Source of the DNA: Brachionus plicatilis
Lineage: Eukaryota > Rotifera > Eurotatoria > Ploima > Brachionidae
Direction: 5' to 3'
Length of the DNA stretch: 64,000 bases
Assembly: GCA_010279815.1 (NCBI GenBank)
Contig: QEOQ01000493.1
Span: 352,899 to 416,898, forward strand
Shown here: one piece after another, positions 23,958 to 33,598 of the stretch
Numbering within the stretch: position 1 is the stretch's first letter
Layout: each line of letters opens with the position of its first letter
Notes under the pieces: generated by a model
What the model saw: the letters and a program-made list of their open reading frames with translations, nothing else
Databases searched by the model: none
What the model was told of the DNA's origin: nothing
Made by a program: the position numbers and the translations under genes

Positions 23958-24890
23958 ATGGTAAATACAAAAGCCACAAAAATTTACGACACAGATATAA
24001 ATAAAGATCCAAATTGCTCGAAAAGTGATCCTGACCATCTCTCAGAAAACAATACAGAAAATTCTTTTGAACAATCAAATGAATATGGAATTAGAAATCT
24101 TACAAAAATTTTTCCATTTAAACGTCAAAAAAAGCCTGATTTTTCAAAAGAATCTAATCTTACAAGATTCGATAGATGGTTTCTTAAAAGCTATAACTCA
24201 AAATTAAGTCGATCCAAACTAAAAGCCGTGATACGTATCTCAGCTCTTTTAGCAGGATTTGCAATGGTAACAATGATTGAACTTGACATCGATTTCGAAG
24301 AATTTTTTGAGCCTGAAAATGAAGGCGGTTCGGCATCATCAAATAAAAGTATTATTAGTGACTCATCAAGAGGTCCCATTTCACAAACTGTGCTGATTTT
24401 ATATGCATTAGTCACATGCCTATTGATTGGTGTCAATATGATTGCATTACTGATAAGCACTTGCATATTGCCTCAGTTAGATGCTTTATCCTATGAAGAT
24501 TTGGAAATTGAGCCTTTGTCAAAAATTCTTTCCAATCAAGAGATCAAAAACGAATTGCCAAGAAATTTTTTTATTAAAAAAATAGATACATTTGACACTA
24601 CTCACTTTGACTTTCCATATCAAAAGTTTCATAAATTTGTTCAGACTTCGTGGATATGTTCAACTGTTGTGGGCACATTTTTATTTATTCTTAATGTAGG
24701 CTTTATTGCTTATATTAAGCTTAATCTTGTCAGCAAGACAGCTGCATATGTTGGTGGTGCAGTAATGATTCAAACACTCATAATATTTATTATATTATCT
24801 TTAATATTTTTTATTTTTTTTTCCAAGTTTAAAGTAAAAGCTAGTCAAATAGTCAATTCAAAATTGGATCCGAATGAATTTATCATTTGA
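23958..24890 (+). CDS. ORAI: Orai calcium channel, copy 2 (TM3 Asn variant)
   Basis: This is a 310-aa single-exon Orai paralogue. The signature KLSRSKLKAVIRISALLAGF enters TM1, and the pore glutamate is E109 in MVTMIELDID. TM2 is LVTCLLIGVNMIALLISTCILP. TM3 reads TSWICSTVVGTFLFILNVGF, so the position of human Orai1 E190 is asparagine (N246). The conserved IELAW motif is also changed to VQTSW. TM4 is unusually rich in Ile and Phe. The outer loop holds an NKS sequon. The tail is short and ends NEFII. The N-terminal 50 residues are nearly the same as copy 3 and unlike copy 1. AATAAA lies at 24900. Channel activity is inferred from family membership only. Confidence 0.92.
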   Translation: MVNTKATKIYDTDINKDPNCSKSDPDHLSENNTENSFEQSNEYGIRNLTKIFPFKRQKKPDFSKESNLTRFDRWFLKSYNSKLSRSKLKAVIRISALLAGFAMVTMIELDIDFEEFFEPENEGGSASSNKSIISDSSRGPISQTVLILYALVTCLLIGVNMIALLISTCILPQLDALSYEDLEIEPLSKILSNQEIKNELPRNFFIKKIDTFDTTHFDFPYQKFHKFVQTSWICSTVVGTFLFILNVGFIAYIKLNLVSKTAAYVGGAVMIQTLIIFIILSLIFFIFFSKFKVKASQIVNSKLDPNEFII

Positions 24891-25112
24891 TCGTAATTCA
24901 ATAAATTTTAAATTGAAATTGGAACAATGTACAAAATATGAGTCTTTTTAAAATTTTATAGTTGAATAATACACGATTCTGTTTATAGTTCAATAAATTC
25001 AAGAAAAAATTAAATGCATTTATTCTATTTGTTTTTATTCTCAATTTAATATAAAATAAAACAAAATATTGATTCCCAAGTTTTAGATATATATAGATTA
25101 TTTGTAATTACA

Positions 25113-25190
25113 GTGAACCCTCGGTAAAACGAGCTACTTGGGCTGAATTCGGTATTCGTTATATCGAAATTCTCATATGAAAAGATAGGG
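25113..25190 (+). mobile_element. Pogo/Tigger-like terminal repeat remnant
   Basis: The sequence TACAGTGAACCCTCGGTAA followed by CGAG...GTATTCGTTATATCGAAAT resembles the conserved ends of pogo/Tigger elements (CAGT...CCTCG, with a TA target). No opposite end or transposase was found downstream, so this is at most a solo end. Confidence 0.35.
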
Positions 25191-25489
25191 ATACAGAAAA
25201 AATTTAAAGTAAACTAAATTGATTTAAAAAAAAGTAAAGCAAAAATGCGAAAAAACAAAAAATTAATCTTTATGAAAAAAATGGGCAAAAGATGGTTGTT
25301 TGTTAAAGCTACTTTCTATTATAAAATTTTCAATATAAAATAATAAATTAATTACACTGGAATTATCATCTTTTTTAGTTAAAAAAAAAATGTTTCAGTT
25401 AATTTTTTCTATGAATTGCTTCATTTGAGCTAATCAATTGTTTATTTACATCTTGTTACTATTCGATTTTTGTATCACGGTCTTGTTCT

Positions 25490-26110
25490 ACTTAATTATT
25501 TATTTGGTATCTGTACCGAGCTAATGCTCCTTCAAAATAAAAACATAAATGAAAATAAAAAAAAGAATAAAAATAGAAAAAGGATAAACAATTCTAAAAA
25601 AATATTTAATTAAAATGATATGTTGAAATAGATAGAGGTTAGAGATGTTTAAATATTTGATAATTCAGGAAAAAAAGAAAAAAATACCATAGTTGTTTTT
25701 AAGTTACAAGTCATAAGTCAAGTCAAGTCAATCATGTAACTAAGACTTAAAACTATGACTCCAAATTATAAACAATCAGATTTCAGCTTCAAAATAGATC
25801 GAACTACTGAATATTGAATAACTTGTTTTTTTTGGATGTTTCTGAAAATGAATTTAAATAAGGAAAAGAATAATCCATAATTAATGATTGATCCCTTCAA
25901 GGATCTGTAAAGATTACCTAATGTTTTTAGTTTTATACCCCATTTTCTATTTGAGAGATATTTTATTATATTAAGCCTTGAATTACAGCGCTCTTTTAAT
26001 TCATCCACCATTGGCTAAATGTAAGTTTTGAGTCTAATGTGATTCCTAAGAATTTTAATTTTTCCTCAATATTTAAATTGTTACCTTTAATTTTAAGGTT
26101 AAGATTTGCT
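25490..26110 (-). mobile_element. 5'-truncated LINE copy with reverse-transcriptase C-terminal part
   Basis: On the minus strand, a degraded frame reads KFLGITLDSKLTF (about 26050), then after a frameshift LKERCNSRLNIIKYLSNRKW and LGNLYRSLKGSIINYG (about 25990-25870). This is the thumb/C-terminal pattern of LINE reverse transcriptases. The last words match the copy at 20618-20994, including the tail GGAGCATTAGCTCGGTAC and the terminal AAATAAATAA near 25490. A small inverted-repeat insertion (25688-25757) interrupts it. Confidence 0.6.
25688..25757. mobile_element. Miniature relic of the CAGAGTTG MITE family
   Basis: CATAGTTGTTTTTAAGTTAC at the left and a partial reverse complement (GACTTAAAACTATG) at the right enclose about 70 bp rich in AAGTC words. 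This resembles the larger MITEs at 31689 and 35520. It sits inside the LINE remnant and is probably an internally deleted copy. Confidence 0.4.
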
Positions 26111-26140
26111 AATTCTAATCACATTCTTAAGATAAATCTT

Positions 26141-26817
26141 TAAATAAATAATTTATGTGAAAATTAATATCTAAAAACAATAATAATGTCCTTTCTAAAT
26201 TCTTGCTTAAAGGCGAATAATTAAAAATGGATAAAAATTTTTAAAAAACTTTGAATTATTTTTTCTTGTCTTTAATTAGATATATCACAATTTTGAAATT
26301 TTTCTACTTGCTCAAGAATCTAAGTTAAAATTTACAGGAAAAATTAAGAATGATGTCGTTGCAAAAGTTTAGAAATGGTACTTAATTACCATTAACATTG
26401 ACCACCCTTGAATGAAAGTTTCTTCCTCCCTTTCAAAGATATGTAAAAAAATGTAATCAGTGAAAGGTAATGTTTAATTACTTTTACCTTTAATCATTAA
26501 AAATTTGTTTTGTGTCGGTTCTAAGCAAATGATAAAATGACAACACACAGAGAATTCAAAAAATTCTGAGCAATAAAATATTTTTGGGACGATATCAACA
26601 GTTTGTTTCTTTTTTATTAAACATTAGACCAAATTTATTAATTATTACACCAAATAAAATAATTAGAATTATTCTTACAAATAGATTATTTTTATTATTT
26701 ATTTAATAAAAAAAAGAAATTATAAAAGAAAAAATTAAAATTACGACAAATTTAATAAAAAAGTACAAAAAATGAATTAATAAAAAAAAACATATTTTGT
26801 TTACATTTATTTATAGT
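26141..26817. other. AT-rich DNA with a weak inverted repeat
   Basis: Around 26370-26510 the words GGTACTTAATTACCATTA and AAGGTAATGTTTAATTAC recur in loosely inverted form, suggesting an eroded element. Nothing else can be supported. Confidence 0.25.
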
Positions 26818-27750
26818 TAGTGTTGGGAATCGACTAGGTCGACTAGAGTCGACTAAATTTTTTCAAAATCGACTCAAGTCGACTGTAAAAAAATCGGTAA
26901 ATTATAGATTTTCCCCGTTTTAATTTTTCCCCCTTTAAAATTTTCCCTGTAAAATTTTCCCCTTTTTTATTTTTCCCTCTTTTTATTTTCCCTGTGTAAA
27001 ATTTTCCCCGTGTAAAATTTTCCCCTGTATAATTCTTCCCCTAATAGGAGGAGTTGTTGATTAGCCAATCAAAAATTAATTAATTAAAATAAAAAAAAAT
27101 TGTCAATGATATTTTATTGATAAAAAAAAGTAATAAAAATTAATTAAAGAAAAAGATAAAAACGGAAAGAAATTACAAGCTTCGCATCGCCAACGAACGC
27201 TACCATTTGTATTGTTTTCTTTACGATGAAATTTGTAATTTTTAAAAATCAGAAGATGTTTAGAAGGGTCTAAGTATTCTACTCTTTCCATTTTTAATTT
27301 TTTTTAAGTATTTTCAGTAATGTTCATGGCATTTATTATTTAAGTTTAATTCATCAAAGTATTTTTTTTTTTCATTTCAATCAATTATCATTTAGATATT
27401 AAGCCGGAACATTTTGATTAAGATCAATTATTAAGCGTTCTTTAAGGTAAAGGAAATGGAGTATTAGAAAGATAAAAGATTAACTCAAAATTTAATTTTC
27501 TATTATTAATCTGCTTATTAATTCAATTAACTTTTGATTGGCTAAAATAAAAAAAAAAAAACGGGGAAAAATTTACACAGGGAATTTTAAACGGAGAGAA
27601 ATTTTTACAGGGGGAAAATTTATATAGGGGAATATTTATATCGGGGAATTTATTAAACGGGGAAAATATTAAGGGGGAAAAATTTAACGGGGAAAAACTA
27701 TACAGAATCAAAAAATCGAGTCGATTCGAGACAAAATATGCCCAACACTA
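26818..27750. mobile_element. Non-autonomous DNA transposon with a FLYWCH-like fragment
   Basis: Ends are TAGTGTTGGG at 26818 and CCCAACACTA ending at 27750. The flanking 8-mers TTTATAGT and TTTATAGG match at 7 of 8 positions, as expected of a hAT-type target duplication. The terminal regions contain GTCGACT-type words. Inside each end is an array of C-rich words (TTTTCCCC, with TAAAATTTTCCC variants) at about 26925-27045, mirrored as GGGGAAAA words at about 27560-27700. The two arrays are in inverted orientation, so the element could fold on itself. The middle carries a minus-strand fragment resembling a FLYWCH finger. Confidence 0.7.
27103..27291 (-). pseudogene. FLYWCH-type zinc finger fragment within the transposon
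   Basis: The short frame contains PSKHLLIFKNYKFHRK and later VRWRCEAC. This follows the FLYWCH pattern (hydrophobic-x-G/N-Y-x-F, then WRC-x2-C). FLYWCH domains are frequent in MULE-type and other transposon proteins. The fragment lacks the terminal His residues and no catalytic region is present. It is probably captured or residual coding sequence. Confidence 0.45.
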
Positions 27751-28563
27751 TTTATAGGAAAATAGTTATAAAATCTTTTTTTCAAAGGCTCTCCGCAAGT
27801 ATTACATACTTTGGTTTGCTCGTCGACCAATCTAGCGCTCTTTTACTAGATTGAGTTACCTCAAGTTCATTTTGAGACTCATCATAGATAAATGATAAGT
27901 GAAAAGAGGCTTTTTTGTCGCTCTTTTTTCAGCCTGGGGAGATAACTCTCCTTAATTATATTTCAAATAAATAAATATAGATAAGTGTTTCTTCGACACT
28001 TTTAGTTAAATCCGATGGTTGAATTTGCAAGCTTTTGAGCGTTTTCGATAACCACCTCTCTTTTTTTTGTTTTGAATTGGTAAATCCATTCCAATCGTAC
28101 TAAAATCTACCAATTTTAATCGATATGCACTAGTAATCACATGATGACATTTATAATTTTTCAACTAAAAACTATATGTACAGGTACTAAATTTCCAATT
28201 GTTGTTGCTTATTGCCACTTTTCTAAACATATTCATACAGTTGATGAGCTAGTCAATTTTTTAAAAATTAATTAAGATATTAAAGATGGTTTATGAAAAA
28301 TGCAGAGTCTTTATTAATTTATCCTTTTTTATATTTTTGTATTTTATTTATTTTATTATTGTCGAATTAGGCGTAGTTTTTGAAATTAATAAATAATTGA
28401 TGATTGAAATTTTTTCAAGATATTTATTTAATTAGTATTTATTTTTTTTAAATACACTAAATCCATTACTTTTGATTAACTATATTCAAGTTTACAAAAC
28501 AAGTTGATATTTTAAAATGTACTTTAAGTTCCCTATAAAAGTTGAAAGCTTACACTGCGTGGG
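27751..28563. other. Intergenic DNA with a possible TE coding remnant
   Basis: On the minus strand at about 27785-27930, a frame-shifted stretch gives HLSFIYDESQNELEVTQSS followed in another frame by VDEQTKVCNTCGE. It looks like decayed transposon coding sequence but I cannot name it. The remainder is AT-rich without features. Confidence 0.25.
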
Positions 28564-28720
28564 GGTTGTGAAGTTCGTTTCATTGCGATCTTTTCAATTC
28601 AGTAAATCTTGAATAACTTTTTTACTAAAAGAGATAATTTAGTTCTATAAAATGCTAAATATAAGCAAATTTGCAAAATTATAAGCTTAATGCAGTGAAA
28701 TAGACCTGCAAATTACTCAA
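28564..28720. mobile_element. Family A MITE fragment (one end)
   Basis: GGGGTTGTGAAGTTCGTTTC, then GAATAACTTTTT and ATAATTTAGTTCT, match the reverse complement of the right half of the element at 463-683. The other terminal repeat is not found, so this is a truncated copy. Confidence 0.6.
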
Positions 28721-28973
28721 CAGTTGTGTTTAGCTTTATAAGAGTAAAAATTGAAATATTATTTTTGGAATATTATTTGCCTTTATTACACTTGTTAAGT
28801 TAAATTACCAAACATAAATAAAAGTTTACGTAATTTCACGTAAATATAAAGAATCGAAGCAGTTCTATGTGTCATACTTATCAAACTTAATCTAATAGAA
28901 AAATAAATTCAAAAAATAAATCTGAAAAATTAAAAGGGAAAATTTTTAAAAAAACATCTGAATTTTTACGTCA

Positions 28974-29458
28974 AGAAATTAATTTTGCTTGAAAGAAATT
29001 ATTCATTAATTATTTTTAACAAATCTATTTTTAAATTTAATAATAACTGAGCCAAAAATAATACTTTATTGTTATACTAGTTAAAATCAACACAAATATG
29101 TGAAATATTTTTGTTTATTAATTAAAAAAAGTTTTTTTAGAATTTAATTAACTGAATGTCTAGAATAATTATAAATTTCGTCTAAAAAATTCAGAATCAG
29201 AATTTACATTCGAACTTGCTTTAATGCACCATGATGCTTAATCTTGCGTATCCGTCTCAAGTATTTTCTAGGATTTTAATTACAATTGCTTTTAAATTAA
29301 AAAGGTATAATTAAATCATTTTCGAATGACATTATTTTTACCATCTTTATTTTAAATAACATAAAAATTTAAATCATTGGAAAAAATAAACAGTGTGAAT
29401 CAAAATTTTAAACAATTGTTTAAAAATTCAAAAGATCATTAATCCGGATTGTACAGAA
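28974..29458 (+). repeat. Duplicated 5' flank of Orai copy 3
   Basis: This is the second copy of the block at 23461-23957. The last 330 bp differ from the first copy at only a few positions; the earlier part has an indel near 29065. It runs directly into the ATG of Orai copy 3 and probably contains its promoter. Confidence 0.85.
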
Positions 29459-30397
29459 ATGGTAAATACAAAAGCCACAAAAATTTACGAAACAGATATA
29501 AATAAAAATCCAAATTGCTCGAAAAATGAAATTAATAATGACCATCTCTCAGAAAACCATACAGCAAATTCTTCTGAACAATCAAATGAATATGGAATTA
29601 GAAATCTTACAAAAATTTTTCCATTTAAACGTCAAAATATGCCAAATTATTTAAAAGATTCTAATAATTCAAGACTTGATAGATGGTTTATCAAAAGCTA
29701 TAACTTAAAATTAAGTCGATCCAAGCTTAAATCCGTGATTCGTACCTCAGCACTTCTGTCTGGATTTGCAATGGTAGCAATGGTTGAACTTGATATCGAT
29801 TACGAAAGTTTTTTTGAATCATTTGAAGAAAGCGGTTCGGCATTATCGAATAAAAGTATTATAAGTGATTCACCTGATGCTCCCATTTCAAATACTGTGT
29901 TGATTCTCTATGCATTAGTCACATGCCTATTGATTGGTGTTAATATGATTGCAATCATTATAAGTACTTGTATATTACCACAATTAAATGCTTTATCTTA
30001 TGAAGATTTAGAAATTGAGACTTTTTCGGAGAATTTTTCCAATCAAGAGACCAACAATGAATTGCCCAGAAACTTTTCAATCAAAAAAATAGATACATTT
30101 GACACTACTCACTTTGACTTACCGTATAAAAAGTTTCACAAATATATTGAGACGGCCTGGATATGTTCAACTGTGTTAGGGATATTTTTATTTATACTCG
30201 ATATAAGTATTATATCTTATATAAAACTTAACAATGTCAGCAAGATAGCTACGTATGTTGCTGGTTCAGTGTTGTTTTTAACAGTCATAATTTTTTTTGT
30301 ATATACTTTTATATTTTTTAAATATTTTTCTGAGTTTCGTATAAAAACTAGACATAAAACAAAGTCAAAAATAGACACAAATGAATTGATAATTTGA
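29459..30397 (+). CDS. ORAI: Orai calcium channel, copy 3 (TM3 Asp variant)
   Basis: This is a 312-aa single-exon Orai paralogue, sister of copy 2. LKLSRSKLKSVIRTSALLSG leads into TM1, and the filter glutamate is E110 in MVAMVELDID. TM2 is LVTCLLIGVNMIAIIISTCILP. TM3 is ETAWICSTVLGIFLFILDIS, with aspartate (D248) at the human E190 position. The IETAW start of TM3 is retained, unlike copy 2. The outer loop has an NKS sequon and the tail ends in NELII. The N-terminus (MVNTKATKIY...) is shared with copy 2. An AATAAA lies at 30462. Copy 2 and copy 3 arose by duplication of gene plus 5' flank. About 4.6 kb separates them, now filled with transposon debris. Confidence 0.92.
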   Translation: MVNTKATKIYETDINKNPNCSKNEINNDHLSENHTANSSEQSNEYGIRNLTKIFPFKRQNMPNYLKDSNNSRLDRWFIKSYNLKLSRSKLKSVIRTSALLSGFAMVAMVELDIDYESFFESFEESGSALSNKSIISDSPDAPISNTVLILYALVTCLLIGVNMIAIIISTCILPQLNALSYEDLEIETFSENFSNQETNNELPRNFSIKKIDTFDTTHFDLPYKKFHKYIETAWICSTVLGIFLFILDISIISYIKLNNVSKIATYVAGSVLFLTVIIFFVYTFIFFKYFSEFRIKTRHKTKSKIDTNELII

Positions 30398-31688
30398 GCA
30401 TGTTTAAATTTATTCAAAGAAATTGTAATTGGATGTAAGTCACTTTGAAAATAAAAAAATTAATAAACCTGTGATTAAATCATCTTGTTTTTATTCTAAA
30501 TTAATATTTTAATTTACTTCGGTATTTATTCTTACATCTTCTTTACAAAAAAGGATAAATTTGCAATTTATTTGTCCAAAAGTTAAATTTCTAACATTAT
30601 ATTGCTATGAAAAAATTAAAGATGATAATTCCTCATATTTTTTCAAAAATATTATTTGATCTATTTGAACAAAATAAATAAAAAAAGTTTTCACTTTTTG
30701 AATTATCAATAATAATTAAGTATACTTCTTTCAAAAAGATTTAACATCCAACGACCTGAGGGTTTTTTCGAGCCTTTTTGAAAATTTTCTTGCTCTTGGC
30801 TCAATATATTTATTAATTTGACAATTTCTACACCATCAAATTTAAATTTTGAAATTTATTATAATCGATTTATTTTTTTTGATAAAATATAATTTTTTAA
30901 GTAAAAAAATTTTTCCTTCACCAAAATTTATATCAAATTTTTTGCTGGTAAATAATTTTAGGCTTTTTTTTAAATCTAGTAAAAATTATTTTTGAAAGTA
31001 TGAGAAAATGATGATGGGTCTTTTTTTTGCATTCTGTAGCGTTTTTATCATATTTCGAAAGAATAATTAAATTTATTAAATTAAATTTTAAGGGACTTAA
31101 AATCACTAAGCAAAAAAATTTTGTTTGATAGCGATGTCCAATAGGCTAAATATCATCGAAGTACTTCTAAAAGTTAAATGTTTACAAATCGGCCAAATAC
31201 GTAAAAGAGATCAATCTGCTAAGACAAAGTCTTACCACGTCAGCCTAGTGAAAATTTTAAATATTTTTCAGTAAATCTGTATGAAATTATACCATATCTA
31301 CAGCAACTTTTAGATCTGTTTCTCAGATTGAAATTACAATGAATATAATTCGACTTCACGAAGCTTCTCAAAAAAATTATAGTGATAGTTAATGAAAATG
31401 AAATTTGTTAAACAGCAAGAAAAAAATGGACTAACCAAAATTTAATTTTTATGAATTATTATTCTTAGCATAAAAGTGCGATATTTTTTAAATTTTAATT
31501 TTGAATAAGTTTTATTTTGATATTATAAGTGATATCTTGTCTTTTCTTACGTAATTTTACGTATTAAAGTTTTTTTGGTAAAATTATGTTACGAAATTTA
31601 ACTCATCGAATTAAAAAAAAAAAGAAATTATTATGAAAAAATAATAAATTGAATATTTTTTTTTTAAATGACTTTAAGTAAATAAAAC
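30398..31688. other. AT-rich DNA after Orai copy 3
   Basis: After the polyadenylation signal at 30462 I see no exon, RNA gene or convincing repeat until the MITE at 31689. Confidence 0.4.
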
Positions 31689-31969
31689 CAGAGTTGTTTA
31701 AAAGTCACAAGTCTCAAGTCAAGTCCAAGTCCGGACTTTTTTTTTAAATTTCATTCAAAAGTCCAAGTCCAGGCTTTAAAATTTTAAATACTGAAGAAGA
31801 ATTGTGAAGACATTTATGCTAAAATTGCAAGAAAATTCTGATATATGGCAAATCTATTGCATTAGACAACCCAAGAGTATATAAATTTTTTGATGTGAAG
31901 CCTGATCTAGCAAATTTTAAAAAAAAATTCTGGGCTTGGACTTTTTTTTGGGACTTTTAAGCAACTCTG
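31689..31969. mobile_element. hAT-like MITE with perfect 8-bp target duplication (family B)
   Basis: The element starts CAGAGTTGTTTAAAAGTCAC and ends CTTTTAAGCAACTCTG, an inverted terminal repeat of about 16 bp. It is flanked on both sides by the identical 8-mer AATAAAAC (31681-31688 and 31970-31977). The 8-bp duplication and CAG-type ends indicate mobilisation by a hAT transposase. The 281-bp body has CAAGTCCAAGTCC words and no coding capacity. Its left 120 bp recur in reverse orientation at 32085-32180. Confidence 0.85.
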
Positions 31970-31977
31970 AATAAAAC

Positions 31978-32936
31978 ATTTAAATTCAAATTTTATTTAT
32001 TAATTAATTAAATAAAGATCAGATATTTCATTAAAGTTTTAAAAGTGAAAGAAAGTTATTATCAAGGCAAAGTCATACATGGACAATTGTGACAATTCTT
32101 CACAATTCTTCTTCAGTATTCAAAATTTTAAAGCCTGGACTTGGACTTGACTTGAGACTTGTGACTTTTAAACAACTCTGCTTCAGCCACACACTAATGT
32201 TCCTTGAGTCCATAAAATATAACATTCATAATAAAATTCAACTTTCACTCTTTTCAAAATAATGAACAATATCTATTGAATCACCTACAAAGAATTCTTT
32301 TTCAGCAGATATTGCGATCCTAACAAATCATTTTAAAGAAAATTTTCACGCAACCTCTAAAAATGTTATAGAATTCAAAAACAGTTCAAAAAGGGAACTA
32401 ACCACAAAAGATGGGATTTCTGAGTCCATAAGACTTTGCATGCGCAATCTCAAACTAACCCACTTCAGAACTATCCTAAATAAACTGCTAACAAATTAAT
32501 GAGACTCATTTTCTAGGTCTTTCTTATTTTTTTTAATTTCTATTAATCGACTAAAATGTGTTTTATTCAATTATCTAAAGATGCTTTTTTTTATTTTTGT
32601 ATTTTTTTTCTCACTTAAAAATTCAATTTTTATGTTTAATTTCTTTTCTTTGCAACTTTAAATTTACTTCTCCTTAAAAGGAGGTTAATTTAATTTAATA
32701 AAATAAAAAATAATAAAATGTGGAATTAACTTAAGTGGTCCATACAGTGTTTATATATTTAATGAAAAGGTTTCAAATATTTTTAATTATCTAAAAATTA
32801 ATTTCATTAATAAATGATCAAACTTACATATTTTATTTTATTTTTAACCTTATTTTGACTGTTTAGAGAAAAAACATAATCTTCAGCATTTAGCCAAAAT
32901 CCTGACCAAAAATTTTCAGAAAGAGATATGGAAATC
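31978..32936. other. Intergenic DNA between MITEs
   Basis: Apart from the inverted family B end at 32085-32180, this is AT-rich sequence without a supported feature. Confidence 0.35.
32085..32180. mobile_element. Family B MITE end, inverted copy
   Basis: This is the reverse complement of the left portion of the MITE at 31689. It has CACAATTCTTCTTCAGTATT, then CCTGGACTTGGACTTGACTT, and terminates AACAACTCTG at 32180. No second terminus was found on its left side. It could form a stem of roughly 100 bp with 31689-31815. Confidence 0.65.
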
Positions 32937-33070
32937 GGTCTGATTTTTAATCGCCAAAAATACGGCAAATTTTATAGCGGGCGGCCAAAAATTTTGACCA
33001 TCAAGCAGACCAGTCAAATGACCGCCCGCCAAAAAGTTGGCCGTATATTTGGCGGTTAAAAAATCAGACC
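32937..33070. repeat. GC-rich palindrome of about 134 bp
   Basis: The left arm GGTCTGATTTTTAATCGCC...GCGGGCGG (about 32937-32990) is matched in reverse complement by the right arm (about 33018-33070), GGCGGTTAAAAAATCAGACC at its end. Mismatches are few. It is markedly more G/C than its surroundings. It is probably a foldback transposon or its core; no target duplication was identified. Confidence 0.7.
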
Positions 33071-33194
33071 GTTTTGTTGACCAGCCAAATGACCACAAAA
33101 AACCGTCCGTAAAATGGACCGGTTTGATCTGATCGAATCCAACGCTAGTTCCTAAAGCTTGAAAAATTGCCAATATCACGACAGAAAAATTAAT

Positions 33195-33380
33195 TCAAAT
33201 AACTTTTTTATTATAAGGAATAATTTAGTTCTGTAAAATGCTTAATGTTTAAGCAACTTTGCTTAATCCGAAAATATGTGTCTGCAAAAACTCTGCAATG
33301 TACTTGCACAGTTTATTAGAATACTTTTTAATGGCGTGCAAAATGCACAAAATTGCAGAGTATTTTGCAGACTTATTTTA
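33195..33380. mobile_element. Family A MITE, internal part in reverse orientation
   Basis: ATAAGGAATAATTTAGTTCT, GTTTAAGCAACTTTGCTTAA and TTAGAATACTTTTTAATGGC follow the reverse complement of 463-683 closely. Both GTTGTGAAG ends are missing. The right side adds a GTGCAAAATGCAC palindrome similar to the loop of the element at 5158-5523. Confidence 0.6.
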
Positions 33381-33397
33381 CTGTTCGGTTCGGTTCG

Positions 33398-33598
33398 GCT
33401 GGTATGGCTGGTACGGTTCGGCGCCGCTGTTGGTTCGGTACGGCGCCGTTTATGGTACGATTCGTTTGGTACGGCTGGTACGGTTCGGTGCCGTTGTTGG
33501 TACGGTACGGCGCCGTTTATGGTACGATTCGTTTGGTACGGCTGGTACGGTTCGGCGCCGTTGTTGGTACGGTACGGCGCCGTTAATGGTACGGTTTG
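33398..33598. repeat. GC-rich minisatellite, 67-bp unit, about 2.8 copies
   Basis: Two full units (33449-33515 and 33516-33582) begin TTTATGGTACGATTCG and end GTACGGTACGGCGCCG. A partial unit precedes (from 33398) and a short one follows. Units are nearly identical. The array is far more G/C than the rest of the window. Because 67 is not a multiple of three, each unit is read in a new frame; the long frames across it (131, 112 and 77 aa) are a compositional effect. Confidence 0.88.

Noticed and set aside
21476..30397. Orai genes as an operon
   Set aside because: Each copy has its own 5' flank and polyadenylation signal, and kilobases separate them.
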